NCBI RefSeq assembly: GCF_900564145.1
Contig: NZ_UOOB01000001.1
Span: 620,001-684,000, forward strand
Origin: Comamonas sp. lk
Lineage (GTDB): Bacteria > Pseudomonadota > Gammaproteobacteria > Burkholderiales > Burkholderiaceae_C
DNA length: 64,000 bases
Direction of reading: 5' to 3'
A model generated the notes under the pieces. It ran no database searches and was not told the DNA's origin. It saw nothing but the letters and a program-made list of their open reading frames with translations. Below are positions 20,766-28,015 of this stretch, in pieces. Position numbers and translations under genes: made by a program. The first letter of the stretch is position 1; each line of letters begins with the position of its first letter.

Positions 20766-21914
20766 ATGAAGCGCTTTACCAAACTGGGCCTGCTGGCGGC
20801 GGCATTGGCAACCGTATGGGGCACGGCTCAGGCCGACATCACCGTGGGGGTGGTGGTTTCGGCGACCGGCCCTGCGGCATCGCTGGGCATTCCGGAGAAA
20901 AACAGCGTGGCTCTCATGCCCCAGACCATGGGCGGGCAGAAGGTCAACTACATCATTCTGGATGACGCCTCGGACACCACGGCGGCCGTGGCCAATACGC
21001 GCAAGCTGATCAGCGAAAGCAAGGCCGACATCATCATCGGCTCCAGCACCACGCCCAACTCCCTGGCCATGATCGACGTGGTGGCCGAAGGCAAGACGCC
21101 CATGGTGACGCTGGGCGCTTCGGCCCGCATCATCTCGCCCATGGACGACAAGAAGAAATGGGTCTTCAAGACGCCGCAAAACGACAGCATGATGGCCGGC
21201 GCCATTGCCGATCACATGGGCAAGAGCGGCATCAAGACCATTGGCTTCATAGGCTTCAACGATGCCTATGGTGAAGGCTGGCTGCAGGAATTCAAGAAAG
21301 CTGCCGAAGCCAAGGGCATGAAGCTGGTGGCCACCGAGGCGTTTTCGCGCAGCGACACCTCGGTCACCGGCCAGGCCTTGAAGATCATGGCCGCCAAGCC
21401 CGATGCGGTGCTGGTTGCGGGCTCGGGCACACCTGCAGCTCTGCCAGAGAAAACGCTCAAGGAGCGTGGTTACAAAGGCAAGTACTACCAGACCCATGGC
21501 GTGGCGAATGCCGACTTTCTGCGTGTAGGCGGCAAGGATGTGGAGAACACGCTGCTGCCCGCCGGCCCGGTGCTGGTAGCCCATCAGCTGCCCGATACCC
21601 ATCCGGTGAAGAAGTCTGCCGTTGCCTATGTGGATGCTTACGAGGCCAAGTACGGCAAGGGCTCGGCAGCCACCTTTGGCGCCCATGCCTGGGATGCCGG
21701 CAAGGTGCTGGAAGCCGCCGTCCCTGCCGCGCTGAAGAAGGCGCAACCGGGAACCGTGGAGTTCCGTACCGCTTTGCGTGATGCGCTGGAGAGCACCAAG
21801 GATGTGGCCGGCGCCCATGGCGTTTTCAGCATGTCACCTACCGATCACCTGGGCATACAGCATGGCGTGGTCATGGTGAAGATCGAAAACGGCAGCTGGA
21901 AATACCAGCCCTGA
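20766..21914 (+). CDS. HAAT-type ABC transporter substrate-binding protein
   Basis: This 382-aa periplasmic binding protein of the branched-chain amino-acid (Liv) type has a signal peptide MKRFTKLGLLAAALATVWGT ending AQA at residue 23. The mature start DITVGVVVSATGPAASLG and IGSSTTPNSLAMIDVVAEGKTPMV are typical. Members near aromatic operons often bind aromatic acids. The ATG at 20766 follows GAGGAG. It heads a four-gene importer cluster, directly after the paa operon and TetR gene, which suggests phenylacetate or a related aromatic acid as ligand (inference). Confidence 0.85.
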   Translation: MKRFTKLGLLAAALATVWGTAQADITVGVVVSATGPAASLGIPEKNSVALMPQTMGGQKVNYIILDDASDTTAAVANTRKLISESKADIIIGSSTTPNSLAMIDVVAEGKTPMVTLGASARIISPMDDKKKWVFKTPQNDSMMAGAIADHMGKSGIKTIGFIGFNDAYGEGWLQEFKKAAEAKGMKLVATEAFSRSDTSVTGQALKIMAAKPDAVLVAGSGTPAALPEKTLKERGYKGKYYQTHGVANADFLRVGGKDVENTLLPAGPVLVAHQLPDTHPVKKSAVAYVDAYEAKYGKGSAATFGAHAWDAGKVLEAAVPAALKKAQPGTVEFRTALRDALESTKDVAGAHGVFSMSPTDHLGIQHGVVMVKIENGSWKYQP

Positions 21915-22018
21915 GCTTGATTCCGCCTGAAACACCGGCACTGTCCTGAAGTCGCTGGCGCATGGCCGGCGCGTCGGGGCAGGGCCGGCTGCAGGCTGCT
22001 TTCGCGAAAGTGTCGAAT

Positions 22019-23047
22019 ATGGATTTGCAGATTGCCTTGCTGCTCGGGCAGGACGGTATAGTCAACGGCGCCATCTATGGGCTGCTGGCTGTGGCTCTGG
22101 TGCTTGTTTTCTCCGTAACCCGCGTCATCTTCATTCCCCAGGGAGAGTTCGTGTCATTTGGCGCGCTGACCCTGGCCATGATGCAGACCGGGCGTTTGCC
22201 GACCACCTTGTGGCTGCTGGTGGCGCTGGCTGCCATGGTGCTGGTGCTGGATATCCTGCGGGCCCGTGCAGGTCGCGAAGTGAGCTGGTCGGCCTCGATT
22301 TTCTGGACGGTGGTTGCGCCCTGTGTGGCCTTGGCCCTGGCCTGGGGACTGCGCCCTTCGTCGCTGATTTTGCAAGCCATCACCACGCTGGCCATCATCA
22401 CGCCCATGGGGCCGCTGATGTATCGCCTGGTCTACCGCCCTCTGGCCAACGCCACGGTGCTGAGCCTGCTCATTGTTTCCGTAGCAATGCACGGCGTTCT
22501 GGTGGGGCTGGGCCTGGTTTTCTTTGGTGCTGAAGGTTCTCGCACTCCGGCGTTTTCCGAGGCGCAGTTTCAGCTCGGCGATATAGGTATCTCCGGCCAG
22601 TCGCTGGTGGTGGTCGGCACGGCCATCTGCCTGGTGCTGGCGCTGTTTGTGTTCTTTGGCCGCTCCATGGTGGGCAAGGCCTTGCGCGCCACAGCCATCA
22701 ACCGCGTGGGCGCGCGTCTGATGGGCATTCCCGCCGGTCTGGCGGGTGATGTCAGTTTTGCGCTGGCCGCCTTGATTGGTGCGGTCTCCGGTCTGCTGAT
22801 CGCCCCCATCACCACCGTGTATTACGACACCGGCTTTCTCATGGGCCTCAAAGGCTTTGTGGCCGCCATTGTGGCGGGCCTGGCCAGCTACCCGCTGGCC
22901 CTGGCCGGGGCTTTGCTGGTGGGGCTGCTGGAAGCTTTCTCTTCATTCTGGGCCAGCGCATACAAGGAAGTTCTGGTGTTCACTCTGATCATTCCCGTGC
23001 TGTGGTGGCGTTCACGCAGCAGTCACCATGTGGAGGAAGAAGAATGA
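22019..23047 (+). CDS. LivH-like ABC transporter permease
   Basis: This 342-aa inner-membrane permease of the HAAT family begins MDLQIALLLGQDGIVNGAIYG, the usual LivH start, and has about eight hydrophobic segments plus the EAA-like loop GKALRATAINRVGARLMGI near residue 220. It forms the translocation pore with the LivM-like domain of the next gene. The open frame upstream to 21962 has no homology, so ATG 22019 is chosen. Its stop overlaps the next start (ATGA). Confidence 0.85.
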   Translation: MDLQIALLLGQDGIVNGAIYGLLAVALVLVFSVTRVIFIPQGEFVSFGALTLAMMQTGRLPTTLWLLVALAAMVLVLDILRARAGREVSWSASIFWTVVAPCVALALAWGLRPSSLILQAITTLAIITPMGPLMYRLVYRPLANATVLSLLIVSVAMHGVLVGLGLVFFGAEGSRTPAFSEAQFQLGDIGISGQSLVVVGTAICLVLALFVFFGRSMVGKALRATAINRVGARLMGIPAGLAGDVSFALAALIGAVSGLLIAPITTVYYDTGFLMGLKGFVAAIVAGLASYPLALAGALLVGLLEAFSSFWASAYKEVLVFTLIIPVLWWRSRSSHHVEEEE

Positions 23048-24945
23048 GCGCGCCCCTCACCTCTCAAACAGCGCAGGCCAAACCGGCCGAGCCTGCGGCA
23101 GCGCCCGCGCGCCGTGGCTTCGTCAGCACCCGTGCGCTGACGCTGATGGCCGTCGCTCTGCTGGCCGTGTCCTGGGGCTTTTTGCCTGATTTCACGGTGG
23201 TGATACTGAGCTATATCGGCTTGTATTCCATCGTGGCAGCTGGTCTGGTCATGCTCACCGGCGTGGGCGGCATGACCTCGTTTGGTCAGGCCGCTTTTGT
23301 GGGCATAGGCGCTTATGCCACGGCCTGGGTGGGCACCTCGCCCGTGGCCACCCAGGCGCTGGGTGCTCTGGTCGGAACCAACGGTCTGCCCTGGGTGGGC
23401 TTGCTGCTGGGTTTGCTCATCACGTTTGTGGTGGCCTGGTTTCTGGGCGCGGTCACGGTCAAGCTGCAAGGGCATTACCTGCCGCTGTGCACGATTGCCT
23501 GGGGCCTGAGTCTGTACTACCTGTTCGGCAATATGGAATTTCTGGGCGGCCAGACGGGCATCACCAGCGTTCCGGCCATCAAGTTCGGCAGCCTGTCGCT
23601 GGAGTCGCCGCGCGCCATGGGCGTGGTGATCTGGATCGTGCTGCTGCTGGCCTTGTGGCTGCTGCACAACCTGCTCGATTCGCGTGAGGGCCGCGCCATC
23701 CGCTCGCTCAAGGGCGGGCAGATCATGGCGGAATCCATGGGCATCCACACCGCGCGCCACCGGGTCAAACTGTTTGTGCTGGCGGCTTTGCTGGCCACGC
23801 TGTCGGGCTGGCTTTATGCGCACATGCAGCGCTTTGTGAGTCCCGCGCCCTTCAACCTCAATATCGGCATTGAATACCTGTTCATGGCCGTGGTCGGTGG
23901 TGCCGGCCATCTCTGGGGCGCGGTGCTGGGTGCAACGGTCATCACCTTGCTCAAGGAAAAGCTGCAGGACATACTGCCCGCGCTGCTGGGCACCAACGGC
24001 AACTTTGAAGTCATTGTTTTCGGCCTGTTGATGGTGCTGGTGCTGCAGCGCTTTGCCGAAGGGCTGTGGCCTACGCTGCAGCGCATGGCCTCGCGCTGGG
24101 TCTACCAGCCGCAAGCGGCGCTGCCCGCTGCCGTCAAGCCGCTGGATCAGCATGCGTTGCCGCCTGCCGGTACGGTGCTGCTGGCTGCAGAGCATGTGAC
24201 CAAGCGCTTTGGCGGTCTGGTGGCGAACAACGACGTGTCCATGACGCTCAAGGCCGGTGAAGTCCATGCCTTGATCGGCCCTAACGGTGCGGGCAAGAGC
24301 ACCTTCTTCAACATGATCTCGGGCGTGGATTCGGCCACCGAAGGCCAGGTGCAGCTCATGGGCAAGACCATGGGCCATGCGCCATCGCGTGCTTTTGCGG
24401 CGCTGGGCCTGGGACGTACCTTCCAGCATGTGCGCCTGCAGGGGCAGCGCAGCGTGCTGGAGAACGTGGCCCTGGGCGCGCATCAGCGCGCACACAAAGG
24501 CTGGCTGGCCTCCATGCTGCGCATGGACAGGGCCGAAGAAGCCGCTCTGCTGGACGAAGCCCGCCAGCAGATAGAGCGCTGCGGCCTGGCGGCGTTTGCC
24601 CATCTGCCTGCGGCGTCTCTGGCTCTGGGTCAGCAGCGGATTGTGGAAATTGCCCGTGCCCTGGCCGGCCAGCCGGCCGCGCTGCTGCTCGATGAGCCGG
24701 CCGCCGGCTTGCGCCACCTGGAAAAGCAGGCGCTGGCCGATTTGCTGCGTCAGCTGCGGGCCCAGGGGCTAGGCATTCTGGTGGTGGAGCACGATATGGA
24801 GTTTGTGATGAATCTGGCCGACCGCATCACCGTGCTGGAGTTCGGTACCGTGATCGCTGCCGGATCGCCTGCCGAGATTCAGTCCAATCAGCGGGTGCTC
24901 GATGCCTATCTGGGTGGTGGCGATGATGAGGAGAGTGCCGCATGA
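23044..24945 (+). CDS. Fused LivM permease-LivG ATPase
   Basis: This 633-aa protein joins two normally separate subunits. Residues about 30-345 are a LivM-like permease (LTGVGGMTSFGQAAFVGIGAYA near 75; SLKGGQIMAESMGIHTARHRVKLF near 220). After a linker, residues about 375-633 are a LivG-like ATPase with Walker A GPNGAGKST near 417, a degenerate signature LALGQQRIVEIARA, Walker B ALLLDEPAAG and switch VVEHDMEFVM. Permease-ATPase fusions are known in this transporter class. Start and stop overlap both neighbours, so all four genes are coupled. Confidence 0.9.
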   Translation: MSAPLTSQTAQAKPAEPAAAPARRGFVSTRALTLMAVALLAVSWGFLPDFTVVILSYIGLYSIVAAGLVMLTGVGGMTSFGQAAFVGIGAYATAWVGTSPVATQALGALVGTNGLPWVGLLLGLLITFVVAWFLGAVTVKLQGHYLPLCTIAWGLSLYYLFGNMEFLGGQTGITSVPAIKFGSLSLESPRAMGVVIWIVLLLALWLLHNLLDSREGRAIRSLKGGQIMAESMGIHTARHRVKLFVLAALLATLSGWLYAHMQRFVSPAPFNLNIGIEYLFMAVVGGAGHLWGAVLGATVITLLKEKLQDILPALLGTNGNFEVIVFGLLMVLVLQRFAEGLWPTLQRMASRWVYQPQAALPAAVKPLDQHALPPAGTVLLAAEHVTKRFGGLVANNDVSMTLKAGEVHALIGPNGAGKSTFFNMISGVDSATEGQVQLMGKTMGHAPSRAFAALGLGRTFQHVRLQGQRSVLENVALGAHQRAHKGWLASMLRMDRAEEAALLDEARQQIERCGLAAFAHLPAASLALGQQRIVEIARALAGQPAALLLDEPAAGLRHLEKQALADLLRQLRAQGLGILVVEHDMEFVMNLADRITVLEFGTVIAAGSPAEIQSNQRVLDAYLGGGDDEESAA

Positions 24946-25688
24946 GTGAAAAGAATCTGTTGCAGCTGCGCGGCCTCAGCGTCTCCTACGGCCCGGTGGA
25001 GGCGATCCATCAGGTGGATCTGGACGTGCGCGCCGGGGAAATCGTCACCGTCATCGGCCCCAATGGAGCGGGAAAGACCACGCTGCTGTCTGCGGCCATG
25101 GGTTTGCTGCCCTCCAAGGGGGAAGTCTGCTTTGACGAGGCGCGCATTGCACGCCCATCGGTGGAGGCCATGGTGGCGCGCGGTGTCAGTCTGGTGCCGG
25201 AAAAGCGCGAGCTGTTTGGCGAAATGTCGGTGGAAGACAATCTGCTGCTGGGCGGCTTTTCGCTTTGGCGCAAAGGCCAGCGCGATCAGAGCCAGCGCAT
25301 GGAAGAGGTGTTTGCCATCTTCCCGCGCCTCAAGGAAAGGCGGGTGCAAATGGCTTCCACGCTCTCGGGCGGCGAGCGGCAGATGCTGGCCATAGGCCGG
25401 GCGCTGATGGCCAAGCCGCGTCTGCTCATGCTTGATGAGCCTTCTCTGGGCCTGGCACCCTTGATCGTGCGTGAGGTGTTGCAAGTGGTGGCCAGCCTGC
25501 GCAACCATGGTGTCTCCGTGCTGCTGGTGGAGCAAAACGCCAGAGCGGCACTCAAGGTGGCCGATCGCGCCTATGTGCTGGAGATGGGGGCGGTGGCGCT
25601 CACGGGCTCTGCACGGGACTTGCTCAACGATAGACGCATCATCGATACCTATCTGGGTATGGGCAACAAGGCGCAGGCTGTCGCCTGA
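24942..25688 (+). CDS. LivF-like ABC transporter ATP-binding protein
   Basis: This 248-aa ATPase carries Walker A GPNGAGKTT near residue 38, signature LSGGERQMLAIGRAL near 139, Walker B LLMLDEPSLGLAP near 160 and the switch VLLVEQNARAAL, all typical of LivF. It pairs with the LivG domain of the preceding fusion to power import. It overlaps the preceding gene by four bases and is followed by an intrinsic terminator, marking the end of the operon. Confidence 0.9.
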   Translation: MSEKNLLQLRGLSVSYGPVEAIHQVDLDVRAGEIVTVIGPNGAGKTTLLSAAMGLLPSKGEVCFDEARIARPSVEAMVARGVSLVPEKRELFGEMSVEDNLLLGGFSLWRKGQRDQSQRMEEVFAIFPRLKERRVQMASTLSGGERQMLAIGRALMAKPRLLMLDEPSLGLAPLIVREVLQVVASLRNHGVSVLLVEQNARAALKVADRAYVLEMGAVALTGSARDLLNDRRIIDTYLGMGNKAQAVA

Positions 25689-25710
25689 GTCCGGGCTTGC
25701 AGGCCGCCTC

Positions 25711-25738
25711 GAAAGCAGCTGTTCGCAGCTGCTTTTTT
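25711..25738 (+). terminator. Intrinsic terminator after the ABC importer operon
   Basis: A 10-bp stem AAAGCAGCTG / CAGCTGCTTT with a TTCG tetraloop is followed by TTT, 23 bases beyond the livF-like stop. Confidence 0.85.
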
Positions 25739-25870
25739 CATGTCTGTCATGCAATCGTCATGCAATTGTCGCAAGCGCTTCATCTGTGTTTTCCACAATA
25801 GCGACACGCAGGCATACCGTGTGGCACAGGCAGGCCGCCAACTGCGTCCAACACAGAGAGGAAAGCAGAT

Positions 25871-26722
25871 ATGAGGCATCCTGACGTATTTGAAGCGCTG
25901 AACCCTCAGGTCATCAGAGCGCCCCAGTCGCCACTTGCTCCGCTTTCCTCTCAAACCGCGCCGCCAGCAGCGCCCTTGCGACTGAATGTGCGCTGGGCCA
26001 GACACCAGGATGAAGTGCGCCAGGTCCAGCGTCTGCGCTACCAGGTGTTTGCCGAAGAAATGGGCGCGCTGCTGCAGACACCGCTGGCCGGTCACGACAT
26101 CGATGTCTTTGATGATTTCTGCGAACACCTGATGGTCTGCGACGAAGTGCAGGGCAAGGTGATAGGCACTTATCGTTTACTCACTCCCACCCAGGCGATT
26201 CGAGCCGGCGGCTTGTACAGCGATCAGGAGTTTGAGCTTGCAGCCATCGATGCCCTGCGCCCGAATATGGTGGAGCTGGGTCGCAGCTGTGTTCATGCCG
26301 AGCATCGCCAGGGCGGCGTCATTCTGGCCCTGTGGGGTGCTCTGGCCGAATTCATGCAGGGCAATCAGCTGGAAACCATGGTGGGCTGCGCCAGCATTCC
26401 CATGCAGTACCCGGGTCTGGCCCACGGCGAAGGGCCGGCACGCATCTGGCAGCAGCTGCGCCAGACGCATCTGGCCGAAGCGCAGTTTCAGGTGCAGCCG
26501 CGCGTGGCCTTGCCGGAGCAGCTGGCCCATGCCAGCGATGTCTCTGCCAGCGCCCTCAAGGTAGAACCTCCGGCGCTGATTCAGGGCTATTTGCGCACGG
26601 GCGCCAAGGTGCTGGGGGCTCCGGCCTGGGATAGCGATTTCAACACCGCCGATCTGCCCATCATGATGCGCATGCAGGATCTGCCATCGCGCTACCGGCG
26701 CCTGTTTGGCCGCCGTAGTTAA
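25871..26722 (+). CDS. olsB: L-ornithine N-alpha-acyltransferase (ornithine lipid synthesis)
   Basis: OlsB transfers a 3-hydroxyacyl chain from ACP to ornithine, giving the lyso-ornithine lipid. The 283-aa protein has the OlsB/GNAT-like blocks RLRYQVFAEEMGA near residue 55, DVFDDFCEHLMVCDE near 78, GTYRLLTP near 98 and ELGRSCVHAEHRQGGVILALWGALAEFMQ near 136, then GCASIPMQ. The start ATG follows GAGAGGAAAG. No olsA acyltransferase lies next to it. The fold superficially resembles acyl-homoserine-lactone synthases, but the ELGRSCVH block points to OlsB. Confidence 0.8.
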   Translation: MRHPDVFEALNPQVIRAPQSPLAPLSSQTAPPAAPLRLNVRWARHQDEVRQVQRLRYQVFAEEMGALLQTPLAGHDIDVFDDFCEHLMVCDEVQGKVIGTYRLLTPTQAIRAGGLYSDQEFELAAIDALRPNMVELGRSCVHAEHRQGGVILALWGALAEFMQGNQLETMVGCASIPMQYPGLAHGEGPARIWQQLRQTHLAEAQFQVQPRVALPEQLAHASDVSASALKVEPPALIQGYLRTGAKVLGAPAWDSDFNTADLPIMMRMQDLPSRYRRLFGRRS

Positions 26723-26996
26723 GGCGCATTTCCTGCTGCTTTCCCGCCGCATACCGCTGGTGCTTGCATTTTGATTCATGCAAAAAATGCTGCTCCTGCC
26801 TTTGAATTCAATGACTTTAAGCTATTGATTTTGATGATTTTCAAGCTCTGTTCTCCTACCCGACCAGGTCGCAGCTGATGACCGGCCTGGGCCTTGGGCT
26901 CCGACGAGAGGCTGGCCCAAAGCAGGGCACAGTGAGGTGACTGGCCGGCTCAGATGCGGATCTGACGGCTTGTTTATCGAAGCAAAGGAGTGGCTT
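26723..26996. other. Spacer between olsB and csbD-like gene
   Basis: This 274-base spacer holds no gene I can support. It includes an AGCTAT-type fragment (TTTAAGCTATTGATTTTGATGATTTTC around 26816) shared with the 38190 region. It ends with an AAAGGAG ribosome-binding site for the csbD-like gene. Confidence 0.4.
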
Positions 26997-27179
26997 ATGA
27001 AGAAGGAACAGATCACCGGTCGTGTGGATCAGGCCAAGGGAGCGATCAAAGAGGCTGCAGGCAAGCTGACCGGCAACACCAAGCTGGAAGTGGAAGGCAA
27101 GCTGGAAAAAGCCACGGGTAAGGCCGAAGCCAAGGTGGCCGACCTGGCCAACGCCGCAGAAAAATCGTTCAAGAAATAA
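26997..27179 (+). CDS. CsbD-family stress-response protein
   Basis: The protein is 60 aa, hydrophilic and Lys/Ala/Glu-rich, starting MKKEQITGRVDQAKGAIKEA with the CsbD pattern (KGxxKEAxGKxTGN) and a second half-repeat KLEKATGKAEAKVAD. CsbD proteins are small abundant general-stress proteins of unknown biochemical role. The ATG at 26997 is well placed behind AAAGGAG; an open frame further upstream is not CsbD-like. It is followed by a terminator and is probably monocistronic. Confidence 0.85.
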   Translation: MKKEQITGRVDQAKGAIKEAAGKLTGNTKLEVEGKLEKATGKAEAKVADLANAAEKSFKK

Positions 27180-27216
27180 GCGCTGTCCCAGCCACGGGCG
27201 AATGTAGTCAGTGAAC

Positions 27217-27250
27217 AAAAAAGAGCGGGTGCAAAACACCCGCTCTTTGC
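27217..27250. terminator. Bidirectional intrinsic terminator
   Basis: A 12-bp stem AAAGAGCGGGTG / CACCCGCTCTTT with loop CAAAA, flanked by an A-run, separates the csbD-like gene from the convergent membrane-protein gene. Confidence 0.85.
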
Positions 27251-27302
27251 ATTGAGCGTTTGGACTAGCCCATGCGCATGCGCGCAAGATGGGCTTGTTG
27301 TG

Positions 27303-27812
27303 TCAGGTGTGGGCCTTGGGCTCTTCCAGGTTTTCGGCCAGCAGACCCAGGGCCGAGAAGCCCATGGCCAGCATGGTGAACACATAGGCGGCTGTGGCCA
27401 AGCCCAGACTCAGGCTATAGCCCCAGCGCAGCAGCGTGCAGGCCCATTCGGCTTTGCTGTACATGGCCATGCATTGGCTGGATGCCGGCATGTGCACATA
27501 CCAGGTGACAGCAATCAGCATCAGTGCGGCAATGGTCAGCGCGCAGCTCAGTCTGAAGGCCGGTGCCTTGTGCATGCCCAGCAGAAGCACAGCCGGAACG
27601 GCCGCTCCCCAGACAAACATCATCAGCCAGCTGGCAATAGGCACTTGCGCCAGCGCATGTTGTAGCCAAAGCATTTTGGGCAGCTCGTTGATGGCCGCCA
27701 GCGCATCCCAGACAAAGGGCAGAACCAGACCGGCCACCGCCAGACTGGCCAGAACCAGTGCCATCAGCAGACTGCGGTTGCGTGGCGAGGGATGTAGATG
27801 AAGCGCATGCAT
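27303..27812 (-). CDS. Small integral membrane protein of unknown function
   Basis: A 169-aa protein has four predicted membrane helices (around residues 14-35, 58-78, 85-105 and 130-155) and short polar ends. No motif I recognise, and the His-rich N terminus (MHALHLHP) is the only oddity. The gene stands alone between the terminator and dsbD on the minus strand. Coding bias and clean membrane pattern support it as real. Confidence 0.65.
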   Translation of the reverse strand: MHALHLHPSPRNRSLLMALVLASLAVAGLVLPFVWDALAAINELPKMLWLQHALAQVPIASWLMMFVWGAAVPAVLLLGMHKAPAFRLSCALTIAALMLIAVTWYVHMPASSQCMAMYSKAEWACTLLRWGYSLSLGLATAAYVFTMLAMGFSALGLLAENLEEPKAHT

Positions 27813-27966
27813 GATTCACCTCCTGGCTGGGATGGAGGTGTACAGCTGCGCTCTTTGCACAGGATGCGGCAGCTGCACAACTCTGCTCCGTGGAAAGGCC
27901 CCTGGAGCCGTTTCAGTCTAGGACTTTTGCCGTGGCTGCGCCATAGGGTGGGGCGCGGCCTGCATG

Positions 27967-27992
27967 AAAAAAGGGAGCGATGAATCGCTCCC
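27967..27992 (-). terminator. Intrinsic terminator downstream of dsbD
   Basis: GGGAGCGA-TGAA-TCGCTCCC forms an 8-bp stem; AAAAAA on the plus strand at 27967-27972 gives the U-run for the minus-strand transcript. It begins 24 bases beyond the dsbD stop. Confidence 0.85.
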
Positions 27993-28015
27993 TGGGGCTG
28001 GGTGGTTGCGGCGGA

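Noticed and set aside
23023..24717. 564-codon open frame antisense to the LivM-LivG fusion
   Set aside because: Shadow of a conserved transporter gene, His/Gln/Arg-rich with no recognisable domain.
25871..26722. Acyl-homoserine-lactone synthase
   Set aside because: The fold is related, but the ELGRSCVH and DxFDxxCxHL blocks and length fit OlsB, and no LuxR gene is adjacent.
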